Positions 1 through 8,149 of a stretch of 64,000 nt of DNA are shown piece after piece (the first letter of the stretch is position 1; every line of letters begins with the position of its first letter). Position numbers and translations under genes: made by a program. The stretch covers positions 3,530,501 to 3,594,500 of the forward strand of contig NZ_CP077770.1 in the NCBI RefSeq assembly GCF_019134595.1. Direction: 5' to 3'. This DNA comes from Pseudoalteromonas shioyasakiensis (GTDB lineage: Bacteria; Pseudomonadota; Gammaproteobacteria; Enterobacterales; Alteromonadaceae). A model generated the notes under the pieces. The model had not been told where the DNA came from. It made no database searches and saw only the letters and a list, made by a program, of their open reading frames with translations.

Positions 1-740
1 TGACCAAACCAGATCCGCTCAGGCAAGCGCTTAAACGATAAGGTTTTAACTCGGTAATCACCCAGCATCAGACCTTGGCTATCCACCTTGATAGCCCGGT
101 CATAATCCAACACTTGCTCTCGAAGTGGTTTATCTGCCTCACTTCGAATTGGAGATGGATTACGCCAAGAAGCATCTTTCCCCCAGTTAAGCTGCGCACT
201 TAATGCCGCGAGCCAATTTCGGTCAGTCATCTCAGTAACGCGAAAACCAACCGTTGTCAGCGCCTGCGAGAAAGAAGCCCGAAGCGCGGATGTTCGACTC
301 AACTCACGCTCCGTCGGTATAGGACTTTCCAGAGGCAATTTGCAGGTGACGATCAGTTGAAAGTTGCGTACCTGAGTCTGGGTCGATTCTTCTATCGGTT
401 GAACCGTGCCGCCATCGAGGAAATCCGCACGTTTGCGTATCGACGCCCTGAGCAATGGATCGGATTGACGATGCCGCAAGCCCATCATGCGCTGAAGGTC
501 GGTTTGAATATCAGGCGAGGCGTACAGGCCAAATTGCAGCAAAGTGTCTTTTGGCCAGTCGTTGTTGAGAAGAACATTAACCCTGTCTGCAACAGACTCA
601 TCACCACCGGGCAATGGGTCACATAGAAAACCAAAGCCAACACTCTGGTCTTCCATGAAAAACAGTTGCTCATCGTCTGAATAGGCCAATACAGGCAATA
701 GCTCAGAAGCGCGTTGCCCTGAATACAGAGAGGCTTTCAT
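1..740 (-). CDS. traC: TraC, conjugative type IV secretion ATPase (N-terminal part, cut by window edge)
   Basis: The minus-strand frame starting with ATG at 738-740 is open to the window edge and gives about 246 residues, beginning MKASLYSGQRASELLPVLAY. This resembles the N-terminus of SXT/R391 TraC, the F-type VirB4-like ATPase that powers pilus assembly at the inner membrane. The family is about 800 residues long, so the Walker motifs lie outside the window. The start codon overlaps the stop of the upstream dsbC-like gene by one base (TAATG), which implies translational coupling. The identification rests on the N-terminal sequence plus synteny with dsbC, traA and traV. Confidence 0.88.
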   Translation of the reverse strand, partial: MKASLYSGQRASELLPVLAYSDDEQLFFMEDQSVGFGFLCDPLPGGDESVADRVNVLLNNDWPKDTLLQFGLYASPDIQTDLQRMMGLRHRQSDPLLRASIRKRADFLDGGTVQPIEESTQTQVRNFQLIVTCKLPLESPIPTERELSRTSALRASFSQALTTVGFRVTEMTDRNWLAALSAQLNWGKDASWRNPSPIRSEADKPLREQVLDYDRAIKVDSQGLMLGDYRVKTLSFKRLPERIWFG

Positions 741-1432
741 TAACGCCCCTCCAACCAAGCAGAAAGGTCATAAGGACGGCCTCGGCTGATGCGACCATCA
801 TTGGCGACAATGAAAGGCACACCTTGAATGCCCAGGATTTGAGCCGTCACCAAGGTACGCTGCATTGGTTCTAAGTTGCAGGCATCATCCTGTTCTAGGT
901 TACCAATCCGGCCATTCAGCAATGCATCGGTGGCCGCTTTTTTGTCACGCGCACAGCCAAGCTGGCGAACCTGACGCTCTGAATCAGGACCAAGCACTGG
1001 CACAGGAAGTATTTGGAAGGTGTATTCTTTGGTTAGCGGTAAAGCTTGTTTCAAAAGCTCATGGCAGTGCGGGCATCGTGGGTCAACAAAGACCACCACT
1101 TTCTTTTTGCCTTCGCCCAGCGTCAGTGGGTTCAAATCATCCATTTTTAAACCAAGACGACTTAAGTCCAACGTGTTACCCGCATCACGAATTGCTTCAA
1201 GGCTGGTAAGCGGCTTTTTCGACCAGGCATCATAGAGCGTGCCATCAATGACGAACCGGCCACTGTCTGACATGAAAACAATACGGCCATTGCTTTCGAC
1301 CGCTTTCATACCCGTGACAGGTAAAGAAACCATGCCGTCAATTTTGCCAACGGGCGACACTTCAGACACAGGTTCGGCTTGAACCAATGGAGACAGCGCA
1401 AGCGCCAGAATAATTGGAGATAGTTTTCGCAT
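740..1432 (-). CDS. dsbC: DsbC-family periplasmic thiol:disulfide isomerase of the ICE transfer region
   Basis: This 230-residue protein has a signal peptide (about residues 1-19, ending VQA) and a thioredoxin-fold active site, CPHC, in the segment VDPRCPHCHELL. An N-terminal dimerisation-like segment precedes it, as in DsbC/DsbG. SXT/R391 elements carry such a gene (s054) just before traC, and it probably folds disulfide-containing transfer proteins in the periplasm. The ATG is preceded by GAGGACTCCTC, a small palindrome that contains the ribosome-binding site. It is likely the first gene of the operon that continues into traC. Confidence 0.88.
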   Translation of the reverse strand: MRKLSPIILALALSPLVQAEPVSEVSPVGKIDGMVSLPVTGMKAVESNGRIVFMSDSGRFVIDGTLYDAWSKKPLTSLEAIRDAGNTLDLSRLGLKMDDLNPLTLGEGKKKVVVFVDPRCPHCHELLKQALPLTKEYTFQILPVPVLGPDSERQVRQLGCARDKKAATDALLNGRIGNLEQDDACNLEPMQRTLVTAQILGIQGVPFIVANDGRISRGRPYDLSAWLEGR

Positions 1433-1704
1433 GAGGAGTCCTCGTTAATGTAAATCGAGGCTCCAGTCTATGCAGTTGTCCTATGTGGACTCGGTTAGAT
1501 AGATTGAAGAATTGGATGCCTTGCTAGGGTGCCACGTGTTGTTACGCACTATTAGTAGAGGTATAGCTCTCATTCTGGCAGCCTTACAGGCTTCCCCTAA
1601 TTTATCTAGTTTATCTAAATCCTCTTTTTCACACTCTGGGTGTTAAATTTCATCACCGCGTAAACTAACCAAGCCCTTTCCTCCCAGAAGTCAAGTTTAC
1701 AAGT

Positions 1705-1735
1705 TTGACATTTTTTAGTGTCGTTATTGTATACT
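1705..1735 (+). promoter_or_regulatory. Probable mosA promoter with embedded operator
   Basis: A consensus -35 TTGACA (1705-1710) is followed after 19 bp by TATACT (1730-1735). The -35 is the left arm of an interrupted palindrome, TGACA-N8-TGTCG (1706-1723), so a bound repressor would block RNA polymerase. The gene starts about 70 bp downstream. The slightly long spacer leaves the exact -10 uncertain. Confidence 0.6.
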
Positions 1736-1764
1736 TGCACTCCGCAAGGATTAAGTCTACACTT

Positions 1765-1784
1765 ATGACATGTTTAAGTGTCAT
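1765..1784. promoter_or_regulatory. Second putative operator in the mosA leader
   Basis: ATGACA and TGTCAT form a perfect 6-bp inverted repeat around an 8-base spacer. It matches the half-sites and spacing of the palindrome over the -35 box and lies exactly 60 bp further downstream, between the promoter and the mosA start. Paired operators of this kind are typical of autorepressed toxin-antitoxin operons; MosA as the binding protein is inference from the winged-helix domain of the AbiEi family. Confidence 0.55.
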
Positions 1785-1806
1785 CCTTAATAACTAGAGG
1801 CGTATT

Positions 1807-2343
1807 GTGAAAAAGGCTGAGGCAATTAAAAAGCTCTTAGAATACGACAAGCGTGGTCGCTGTGTTTTTACTAATTCAGATCTGGCGAAAATCTTTCATC
1901 AAGATAATGAACGAGCATTGCGTGCAGGAATTAAACGTTTGCAAGACGATGGCTTACTCACCCGTATCATTAATGGTGTGTACTTATACAATTTAGCGCA
2001 GTCGAAAGGCAGCGATACGTTGGAGCAAATTGCTAAAACCATTCGGCGTGGAGAATATAACTACATTAGCCTAGAGTCTGCACTTTCTGATTTTGGAGTT
2101 ATTTCGCAAATTCCAGTAGATCGCTTAACTGTTATGACAACGGGACGTTCCGGTGAATTCAAAACACCTTTGGGTACAATTGAATTTACGCATACGAAAC
2201 GAGATCCAATGGATATTTTAGAAAATACCAGTTTAGTCGGCAGACCGCTTAGGTTAGCAACGAAACAAACTGCATACAGAGACTTAAAACGAGTTGGCCG
2301 AAATACACATTTAGTAAGCAAGGATGGGCTATATGAAAATTGA
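1807..2343 (+). CDS. mosA: MosA-like AbiEi-family antitoxin and transcriptional repressor
   Basis: This 178-residue protein begins with a GTG codon, with AGAGG six bases upstream. The N-terminal 60 residues look like a winged helix (CVFTNSDLAKIF then RLQDDGLLTRIINGVYLY), and the rest resembles the AbiEi antitoxin C-terminal fold. Together with the next gene it matches the mosAT pair that stabilises SXT. In that system the antitoxin neutralises the partner and represses the operon. The gene overlaps mosT by 11 bp. Its base composition is more AT-rich than the neighbouring tra genes, as expected of cargo. The pair lies on the opposite strand to the tra genes. Confidence 0.8.
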   Translation: MKKAEAIKKLLEYDKRGRCVFTNSDLAKIFHQDNERALRAGIKRLQDDGLLTRIINGVYLYNLAQSKGSDTLEQIAKTIRRGEYNYISLESALSDFGVISQIPVDRLTVMTTGRSGEFKTPLGTIEFTHTKRDPMDILENTSLVGRPLRLATKQTAYRDLKRVGRNTHLVSKDGLYEN

Positions 2344-3253
2344 TCAAGAAAATTTCGCGCAATTGGTAAATAAAGCAATGCAAGTTGAAAATGTATCTCA
2401 TATGCGTTCAGTGATAGAGAAAGAGCTCTTACACTACGATATTTTATTTGCGCTAGAGAAAGGTGGACTTCTAGACAAACTAACTTTTCAAGGTGGCACT
2501 TCATTGCGCCTTTGTTATGGCGGCAATCGTTTCAGCGAAGATCTGGATTTTGCTGGCGGGAAGGATTTCAGCTCAGCAATGTTGGCAGACATGAAATATT
2601 GTATAGAAAAGTACATTGGCGAACGATACGGGCTTGAAGTGACAGTAAAAGAACCAAAGGATCTAAAGCAAGATCCTAAATATTCTGAATTGAGCATTGA
2701 TAAGTGGCAAATAGCGGTAGTGACTTCTCCTGAGAGAAAAGATCTGCCAAAACAAAAAATCAAAGTAGAAGTGGCAAACATTCCAGCCTATACAAGAGAG
2801 CCGCAACCTCTTCAAATAAACTACGATTTTTTGCCTGATGGATACAGTGATACGCTAATTCTGACAGAAAGCTTGGATGAGGTCATGGCGGATAAAATCA
2901 TTTCTTTACCTGCCACTACAAGGTATGTCCGCCACCGAGATATATGGGATTTAGCTTGGTTACAGCAACAAGGCGCGACACTCAATATGGACTTAGTTAA
3001 AAACAAAGTGTCAGATTATAAACTTGAGCACTTCAACAAAATGTTGGAAAACTTTCTCGAACGACTTCCTGATATTGTGTCTAGTGAAGCGTTCATTGCA
3101 GAAATGAAACGTTTCTTACCAACAGATGTATTTGATAGAACCCTAGCTCAGGATAAGTTTCAAGTTTACCTGCAAAATACGTTGGCGAAACTATTTAAAA
3201 CTGTGAGTAACGAGTTACTAGGCAACGTTACAAATAATGAATTTAGAATGTAA
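2333..3253 (+). CDS. mosT: MosT-like AbiEii-family nucleotidyltransferase toxin
   Basis: The protein carries the signature of AbiEii/MosT nucleotidyltransferases: GGTSLRL followed by FSEDLDF, that is, the G-T/S motif and the metal-binding D-x-D that transfer a nucleotide to a target. A start at 2324 is possible, but ATG 2333 (MKIDQENF, 306 residues) has AAGGA at a proper distance while the 2324 codon directly abuts it. The AbiEii family is known for bacteriostatic toxins held in check by the upstream AbiEi partner. In SXT the system activates when the ICE is at risk of loss. A strong hairpin follows the stop. The gene is intact. Confidence 0.82.
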   Translation: MKIDQENFAQLVNKAMQVENVSHMRSVIEKELLHYDILFALEKGGLLDKLTFQGGTSLRLCYGGNRFSEDLDFAGGKDFSSAMLADMKYCIEKYIGERYGLEVTVKEPKDLKQDPKYSELSIDKWQIAVVTSPERKDLPKQKIKVEVANIPAYTREPQPLQINYDFLPDGYSDTLILTESLDEVMADKIISLPATTRYVRHRDIWDLAWLQQQGATLNMDLVKNKVSDYKLEHFNKMLENFLERLPDIVSSEAFIAEMKRFLPTDVFDRTLAQDKFQVYLQNTLAKLFKTVSNELLGNVTNNEFRM

Positions 3254-3256
3254 AAA

Positions 3257-3290
3257 TTGGGTCCACAAAGCAGTGACTTTGTAGACCCAA
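3257..3290 (-). terminator. Hairpin terminator between traA and mosT
   Basis: TTGGGTCCACAAAG pairs with CTTTGTAGACCCAA (one mismatch) around a 6-base loop. On the minus strand the stem is followed by five T residues (complement of 3252-3256), so it should end the traL-to-traA transcript. On the plus strand it follows the mosT stop, with only a weak T-run. It thus separates two converging units. Confidence 0.75.
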
Positions 3291-3317
3291 ACCTTTTAAA
3301 GGTCTCTATTCAGTTTA

Positions 3318-3704
3318 TCAAGTGCCCAGTAAGACGGCGCTGATTGCTGGAACTGTTGTGCCAACGACTTCTTGAGTGCTGGCAACAACAGGTAAAGTTG
3401 CAGACATGACACTTTCAACGACTGTTGGCGTATTGTAGAGACCCATACCGCCTCCAATGCCCAAGGCAAAAGCCATCAAGCTTTGGCGAGCGATACCGCC
3501 CACAATACCCACCAGAACCATCGCTCCCGCTACGATCCGTCCCAAAGTACCTTGGGTCCAATCTTTTAGGGTATCCCACACATCGGTGAAAGCATCACCA
3601 CCGGTGCCCGCAAATGAGGGCTCCGAAATCATTAACGCCATTAAACCAAGCGCACCAATGGTCATTAGGCGCTGAGTTTGAATGGTGCGAACTGCATTTG
3701 TCAT
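3318..3704 (-). CDS. traA: TraA, conjugative pilin precursor
   Basis: This 128-residue small hydrophobic protein has a long leader ending near EPSFA and two later hydrophobic stretches (about residues 58-85 and 100-126) separated by a polar turn, the layout of F-type pilin. Pilin is processed in the inner membrane and polymerised into the mating pilus. Its ATG overlaps the traV stop by four bases, and GGAGA lies nine bases upstream. It is the last gene of the traL-E-K-B-V-A block, as in SXT/R391 elements. Low sequence conservation of pilins makes the call depend partly on position. Confidence 0.82.
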   Translation of the reverse strand: MTNAVRTIQTQRLMTIGALGLMALMISEPSFAGTGGDAFTDVWDTLKDWTQGTLGRIVAGAMVLVGIVGGIARQSLMAFALGIGGGMGLYNTPTVVESVMSATLPVVASTQEVVGTTVPAISAVLLGT

Positions 3705-4273
3705 TCGTTAGTTTCTCCGTAGATACTCAAGTTATCGCGCTTACCAGCAGCTCCCGCTGACGCTGAATCGCTTTGAGTCTGAAGTGGACGTAGCACTGGC
3801 GAAACTGTTCGAGGTGCTGACACCCCAATATCCCACCGGCGCGGTTCAATTTCGGTAAACACGTAGCTGGATAAATTCAGATCTCCACGGTCATCCTCCC
3901 AAGGCGCAATCCAAATCCGCATTACCCTTGAAGGAATGCGAATAGGTGCAGATTGCTGCGTCTCGGGTAATGCTGGATGGCTCAGCAGTCCTGTCTCTAA
4001 ATCAGATTGTGAATACCCAGAGGGAGAACCAATTCGAGTCGCCACAGCATCAATCGTCTTGGGTGCAGCTCCATTACTGGTAAGCTCATAGACTTCATGA
4101 GCGGATAAACAGCGCACACCGTCAGGCATACCTGGGCATCCATATTCACTACTCCCAAGACCCAATGAACTACAGCCAGACAATAAGGTTGAGCAGACTG
4201 CCAATAAAAGTAATCCAGCTTTAGACCACTGTTTTGACTGGTGCTTTGGGTTGTTCTGCATTGATGTCGTCAT
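3701..4273 (-). CDS. traV: TraV, outer-membrane lipoprotein of the transfer channel
   Basis: This 190-residue lipoprotein precursor has a signal sequence with lipobox LLSGC (about residues 30-34) after a longer-than-usual basic N-terminus (MTTSMQNNPKHQSKQWSK), so an internal start at Met5 is possible. It contains cysteines in EYGCPGMPDGVRC, typical of TraV. TraV forms the outer ring of the F-type core complex with TraK and TraB. It lies between traB and traA, 74 bp after traB. Confidence 0.87.
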   Translation of the reverse strand: MTTSMQNNPKHQSKQWSKAGLLLLAVCSTLLSGCSSLGLGSSEYGCPGMPDGVRCLSAHEVYELTSNGAAPKTIDAVATRIGSPSGYSQSDLETGLLSHPALPETQQSAPIRIPSRVMRIWIAPWEDDRGDLNLSSYVFTEIEPRRWDIGVSAPRTVSPVLRPLQTQSDSASAGAAGKRDNLSIYGETNE

Positions 4274-4347
4274 GATTCACTCTCCTCTGGATACACATCT
4301 TATTGTCTGAAACGGACTTCGATCGGTTAGCAACATGCAGGATTTTT

Positions 4348-5637
4348 TCATCTTCTTGCACCTCCCCCTTGCGAAGTGGCCAACGATAACGAGGCCCCAC
4401 GAGTGACTATGACTTCAATCTTCCTTGCAGCGTCTACCTCTATGACTGGGAACATATTTTCAGCCATGTCCAAATAGAACTTGGCCACGCGATCCAATGC
4501 TTTACCTGTGCCTTTAATCGCAGCGCCTTGCAATGCTTCTTGGCTCATGACTTGCTGGTACAGCTGAGTATCACCGGCATTACCCGTCTGAATCGTCGGA
4601 ACAGGATTTACATCAAATGCGCCAGCCAAGCCCTGAAGGAATCCAGCCATCATTGATTTGGCCACCAGCTGGCCTTGTTTCGACACTAATCGGCCACGAA
4701 TACCGGCTTTGCCGTCTTCACCCACGGCATAAGAATCCAGTCGCGTTTCAATGACGCCACCATCTTCTCTCACACATGAAATGGTCTCGCCTCGCAAATA
4801 GGCACGCTCAGAGCTCAAATCACCGTAACCTGCGGCGATCAAGAAACACTCTTTGATATCCGCTCTAAATCGGTTGGGTAAAATGGCTTCCTTTTGAATC
4901 CTCAGCAATGCAGGAAAAGGTTCACGTCTTGCAGACTCGTGAGTAGGTGCATCCAAACCTGTGATCAAAGTACCTGAGATGATGCTGCCCGCCGGTAAAT
5001 ACAAAGGCGGCGCTTCTTGCACAACAACGTCTGGCTCGACAACCACTTCAGGCCCAATCATACGAATCGTGATTGGCGGCAATGGAACATCTCGTGCTCG
5101 TGAACCTTGGCCATTGGCTGGCTGCTGATAGAGCGGATCAGGCAGCGGCGCATTGGCAAAATAGTCGTCTGGGTTAGACGGCAGAGGCTTTTCGTCTTTG
5201 GGTAATTCCATGGCAGATAAAGGCACTTCAAAACGGCTATTTGTGCCTTCAACTGCTGCATCACCTCCTGCGCGAACATCATCAAGTTCCGCTCTAAGGC
5301 GAGCCAACTCCGCATTGACCTCACTTGGTATAGAAGGCGAACCTGAGCTTAGCCGTCCTGAATCGACGTCACGACGCAAGCGCTCAACTTCACGACGTAA
5401 CTGTTCATTGCGCTCACTGAGTAGTTTTACGTTCGCAGCCAAACTATCGACCCCAACATCACGAGTATTGGTATCCGTAAGAATGTGCCGGATCGTTTCC
5501 TGTCTGTTCCGACTACTTGAGCCATCGTCAGGATTAGGTGAAAACACCATCACCATAAGAATGAGACCACCAGCAATACCAGCAACCGATAGGCCACGCT
5601 TCATGTTCGGGCTCATTTGTTCCCATAGTGCTTTCAT
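4348..5637 (-). CDS. traB: TraB, periplasm-spanning VirB10-like scaffold protein
   Basis: This 429-residue protein has an N-terminal membrane anchor (about residues 19-32), a coiled coil (about residues 65-115, rich in leucine and arginine heptads), a proline-rich linker around 165-200, and a VirB10-like C-terminal beta-domain (LPAGSIISGTLITGLDAP onward). TraB links the inner and outer membranes in the F-type mating channel. It begins 2 bp after the traK stop. Length and layout are normal for the family. Confidence 0.9.
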   Translation of the reverse strand: MKALWEQMSPNMKRGLSVAGIAGGLILMVMVFSPNPDDGSSSRNRQETIRHILTDTNTRDVGVDSLAANVKLLSERNEQLRREVERLRRDVDSGRLSSGSPSIPSEVNAELARLRAELDDVRAGGDAAVEGTNSRFEVPLSAMELPKDEKPLPSNPDDYFANAPLPDPLYQQPANGQGSRARDVPLPPITIRMIGPEVVVEPDVVVQEAPPLYLPAGSIISGTLITGLDAPTHESARREPFPALLRIQKEAILPNRFRADIKECFLIAAGYGDLSSERAYLRGETISCVREDGGVIETRLDSYAVGEDGKAGIRGRLVSKQGQLVAKSMMAGFLQGLAGAFDVNPVPTIQTGNAGDTQLYQQVMSQEALQGAAIKGTGKALDRVAKFYLDMAENMFPVIEVDAARKIEVIVTRGASLSLATSQGGGARR

Positions 5638-5639
5638 CG

Positions 5640-6539
5640 TTATTCACCTCCCACAAGAAGCGAAGGTCGCTGACTTTCCACCGCTTCTTCACGATGATTG
5701 CGAACAACCACATACAACTCAGTCTTTTCACCCGGCAACAAGATATTGCGAGGCCAGTAGGCGCTTGCCACTATATCCGGTGCATTACAGGCTATTTCAC
5801 TGGCTTCTATCGGCTCATCGGCAAAGCTTTCAACCAGACCTACGTAGACGGTGAAGTAATGTCCCGTCACAATTTGCCCCTGCTTAAAACCAAACTTTAA
5901 ACCTGGCTGAAAACATTTCGGGCTTGTGTCAGTTTGGCCAGCTAAACGGATGTCATAGCCTTGTGGCAACTCATTTAGTGCAAGGCGTCTGAGTAAATCA
6001 CGTAAGCTATCGACGTATGGCTGAGCCGTTTCCCAAGTGGCGGCTTTTCGGTTAACGACGCCCTTAATAGGCCACTGCTGACCATCAATAGCTAAGGTGA
6101 TTTCACGCGGTGGAATACGACGAGGTACTAATGTGACAGATAATGCGGGCGCTTCCTGACCAGGCGGAGTGATGTAAAGTGAAACCGGTGATTCTTTGTC
6201 CGTGGCCACATATACAACATTCCCCTTGATTTGCGTCTGAGCATCACTGGTTGTTCTCACCTGAGGCGATTCAAACGGCGTCACAATCCGATTCAGATGG
6301 CCAAGTGCCACAGGGATCAGTTCATTGACTCCCGGTGTCATCAGTAGCGTTGTTGGCGCATCCGTTGAAACCGTATTGCTTTGAACCGGTGGATTTGCAG
6401 TAGCAGACTGCTTCATCACACTGGCTGGCACAATTGGCAATTCCACGTCTGCATACGACGCTTGAGATAACAGGACGCCACTCAAGCTGGTTGCAATTAA
6501 GCTTGGTGTCATCCATCGACTAATTTTGGTTCGCATCAT
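5640..6539 (-). CDS. traK: TraK, secretin-like core protein
   Basis: This 299-residue exported protein has a signal peptide ending near QASYA. The C-terminal half resembles the TraK secretin-like/VirB9-type beta domain that sits between TraV and TraB. It is longer than F TraK, as usual in SXT/R391 elements. The start overlaps the traE stop by 20 bp, which supports co-translation. Confidence 0.87.
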   Translation of the reverse strand: MMRTKISRWMTPSLIATSLSGVLLSQASYADVELPIVPASVMKQSATANPPVQSNTVSTDAPTTLLMTPGVNELIPVALGHLNRIVTPFESPQVRTTSDAQTQIKGNVVYVATDKESPVSLYITPPGQEAPALSVTLVPRRIPPREITLAIDGQQWPIKGVVNRKAATWETAQPYVDSLRDLLRRLALNELPQGYDIRLAGQTDTSPKCFQPGLKFGFKQGQIVTGHYFTVYVGLVESFADEPIEASEIACNAPDIVASAYWPRNILLPGEKTELYVVVRNHREEAVESQRPSLLVGGE

Positions 6540-7146
6540 TCACCCTCCGGTTTTGCTCTTGGGTCAACTTTTCACGAACGCGCTTCGTTCTAGCTTGCCC
6601 CTCGTACGTATCCATCCAACTGAGCTTTGGACGGTATTGCTCAATATCGATGTCAAACTCATAGGTGCGAGTTTGGCGTTGCTCATCGCCAGATGGTCCA
6701 GAGACCAAGGAATAACCGGTCACAAAGACATGGCCGGTTTCATACTCGTATTCCACTTGTCTGGGTTGGAATTTGAGCGTGACTCGGTCTTCACGGATTT
6801 GTCTTGCCTGAATCTCCAGTGCATCGACCACTTGCTGGTACACCGCTGGAGAAAGTAGCGGCTCAATGGCAACCCGGATGAAAGACACATTACCCGGCGT
6901 CACGTTGCCCATAAGCTCAGCCAGGTATAGCCCCCAGGATTCCAGGTAATGTTGAGTAGCTTGGTTTCGTGACACTTCAGCCGTTTCAGATAAGGTTGGC
7001 GGTTGAATAGCTACCACGGTATTGCGAGAAAATGCCGCTACCGCAAGCAGCAAATTAGATAGCACCAGCACCGCAATCAGGAACCGTTGCCATCGGTTCT
7101 CTAATTGCGTGCCTTGCCATGATTTTAAAAACACGTCGAACTTCAC
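6520..7146 (-). CDS. traE: TraE, VirB8-like inner membrane component
   Basis: This 208-residue protein has one transmembrane segment (about residues 22-44) followed by a periplasmic NTF2-like domain, the VirB8/TraE arrangement. It nucleates assembly of the type IV secretion channel. Its ATG overlaps the traL stop by four bases, and it overlaps traK downstream. The order traL-E-K-B-V-A is that of F and SXT. Confidence 0.88.
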   Translation of the reverse strand: MKFDVFLKSWQGTQLENRWQRFLIAVLVLSNLLLAVAAFSRNTVVAIQPPTLSETAEVSRNQATQHYLESWGLYLAELMGNVTPGNVSFIRVAIEPLLSPAVYQQVVDALEIQARQIREDRVTLKFQPRQVEYEYETGHVFVTGYSLVSGPSGDEQRQTRTYEFDIDIEQYRPKLSWMDTYEGQARTKRVREKLTQEQNRRVNDANQN

Positions 7147-7430
7147 GGCAGATAGCTCCTGATAAATGGGTTAGGGATCGTCTTGGCTTTGGTTGGCAAC
7201 AGTCCGACCCAGTAAATGGCGTGAAGAATAAAACCATCTGGGCGACCATCACGAAAACGCCGATAGAGCTTGGTTGTCACCAACCCCAACAGGCATAAAA
7301 CCAAGGCATTACCGGTAAAAATGCCGATCACTAGCCCCAACAGAATGGGAGCCATCTCATCGGCACTCCAAAGCAGGAAGTGCGGCGGGTCGTCGATATA
7401 GGATGGAATATTTACAGGTTCCATAGTCAC
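7143..7430 (-). CDS. traL: TraL, small pilus assembly membrane protein
   Basis: This 95-residue protein has a hydrophobic central segment (about residues 26-52) and ends with a basic tail, as in VirB3/TraL proteins that work with TraC ATPase in pilus assembly. A ribosome site GAGGAG lies eight bases before the ATG. It is the first gene of the traL-to-traA operon, so the promoter should lie in the 7431-7657 gap. Confidence 0.85.
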   Translation of the reverse strand: MTMEPVNIPSYIDDPPHFLLWSADEMAPILLGLVIGIFTGNALVLCLLGLVTTKLYRRFRDGRPDGFILHAIYWVGLLPTKAKTIPNPFIRSYLP

Positions 7431-7550
7431 TCCTCGTTGTTTAATTTGAGAAGTGAAGAATGCCTTGGGATTGGCAGCTTCAGTGGTCAGCTAGATGCCG
7501 AATTCTTGAAGGTTTTGAGGTGGCTTAGTGATTCTGTACTTACAATCAGA

Positions 7551-7578
7551 TTGATATCGCAACCTTAAGGGTTACAAT
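7551..7578 (+). promoter_or_regulatory. Probable promoter of the HigA-like gene
   Basis: TTGATA (7551-7556) and TACAAT (7573-7578) are separated by 16 bp on the plus strand and lie about 80 bp before the HigA-like start. This 227-bp gap to traL also has to hold the traL promoter on the other strand, for which I see no clear consensus. A 28-codon ORF (7584-7670) runs into the start of the next gene and resembles no toxin I know. Confidence 0.45.
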
Positions 7579-7657
7579 TAGCTCATGGTAATTCGCACGT
7601 TACATTCAGATTCAATGGACGAGATGCAGAAATTGTTAACTACGAGTTTTATAACCA

Positions 7658-7948
7658 ATGACTATGCATAACCCTGCTCACCCTGGTGAGATATTAAAAG
7701 AGATGGTCATCGAGCCGTTGGAGTTGACGATTACCGATGTTGCAGAACACTTGAATGTAAGCCGTAAAACCCTATCCAAGGTATTGAACGGACGAGGTGC
7801 AATAACTTCGGAAATGGCTGTACGCTTGGAGCTGGCTTTTGCTAAACCCTCTGCTGACCACTGGTTGCGCCTGCAAAATGCTTATGATTTATCAGCTCTC
7901 AGAAATCAAAAGACAACGCTGCAAGTCCAATCTTATGAACTAGCGTAG
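7658..7948 (+). CDS. higA: HigA/VapI-family antitoxin-like regulator, no toxin beside it
   Basis: This 96-residue protein opens with [17 protein letters not shown] and has a Xre helix-turn-helix ([19 protein letters not shown]), the hallmark of HigA antitoxins. HigA normally follows a HigB RelE-like toxin gene; here the 227 bp upstream contain no HigB-like frame, so this looks like an orphan antitoxin or a free-standing repressor. It lies on the plus strand in the s043-traL hotspot, between traL and a Fic gene. The ribosome site is weak, and a start at the second ATG (7664) is possible. Confidence 0.8.
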   Translation: MTMHNPAHPGEILKEMVIEPLELTITDVAEHLNVSRKTLSKVLNGRGAITSEMAVRLELAFAKPSADHWLRLQNAYDLSALRNQKTTLQVQSYELA

Positions 7949-7959
7949 GGATAAAATTG

Positions 7960-8094
7960 ATGTCTCTAAAAACATTGAAAGAAAAGGCACTTAAAAATCA
8001 TAGTGTTGTACGGGAATATCATAAACTAAGTCGCGAACTTGCTCTAATCGAACGGAAACTTACACGTAAAATCGCTCGAACACACAAACCTTAA
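7960..8094 (+). CDS. 44-residue protein resembling the N-terminus of a Xre antitoxin
   Basis: ATG 7960 opens a 44-codon frame, 11 bp after the HigA-like stop, with AGGG about ten bases upstream. The product (MSLKTLKEKALKNHSVVREY, then a basic tail) looks like the opening helix of many HigA-2/Xre antitoxins, which read roughly LKEKALxNPEVRxEY, but the DNA-binding domain that should follow is missing. It could be a remnant of a second antitoxin or a short functional peptide. Homology is inferred from pattern only. Confidence 0.5.
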   Translation: MSLKTLKEKALKNHSVVREYHKLSRELALIERKLTRKIARTHKP

Positions 8095-8149
8095 GCTAGT
8101 TGAAAACTGTCGCTAGTTCTATTGGCGTATTCTCTCAATGTTCGTATTT

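Larger units (their letters stand above)
1433..1806. promoter_or_regulatory. Divergent intergenic region between dsbC and mosA
   Basis: This 374-bp AT-rich stretch separates two divergent genes. I see no convincing ORF in it. It must carry the start of the dsbC-traC transcript on the minus strand and the mosA promoter on the plus strand. The mosA-proximal part holds two similar 34-bp blocks exactly 60 bp apart (1691-1724 and 1751-1784, 26 of 34 positions identical), described separately. This is the traA-dsbC insertion hotspot of SXT/R391 elements. Confidence 0.6.

Noticed and set aside
2061-2504. 147-codon minus-strand frame across mosA and mosT
   Set aside because: It is antisense to both toxin-antitoxin genes, which have family motifs in the plus-strand frames.
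5198-5854. 218-codon plus-strand frame across traB and traK
   Set aside because: It is antisense to two well-supported tra genes, is Ser/Arg-rich, and has no ribosome site.
7584-7670. 28-codon frame before higA as a HigB remnant
   Set aside because: The predicted peptide shares none of the HigB features (no WRITF-like or VDYEDYH-like segment), so I do not call it a toxin fragment.
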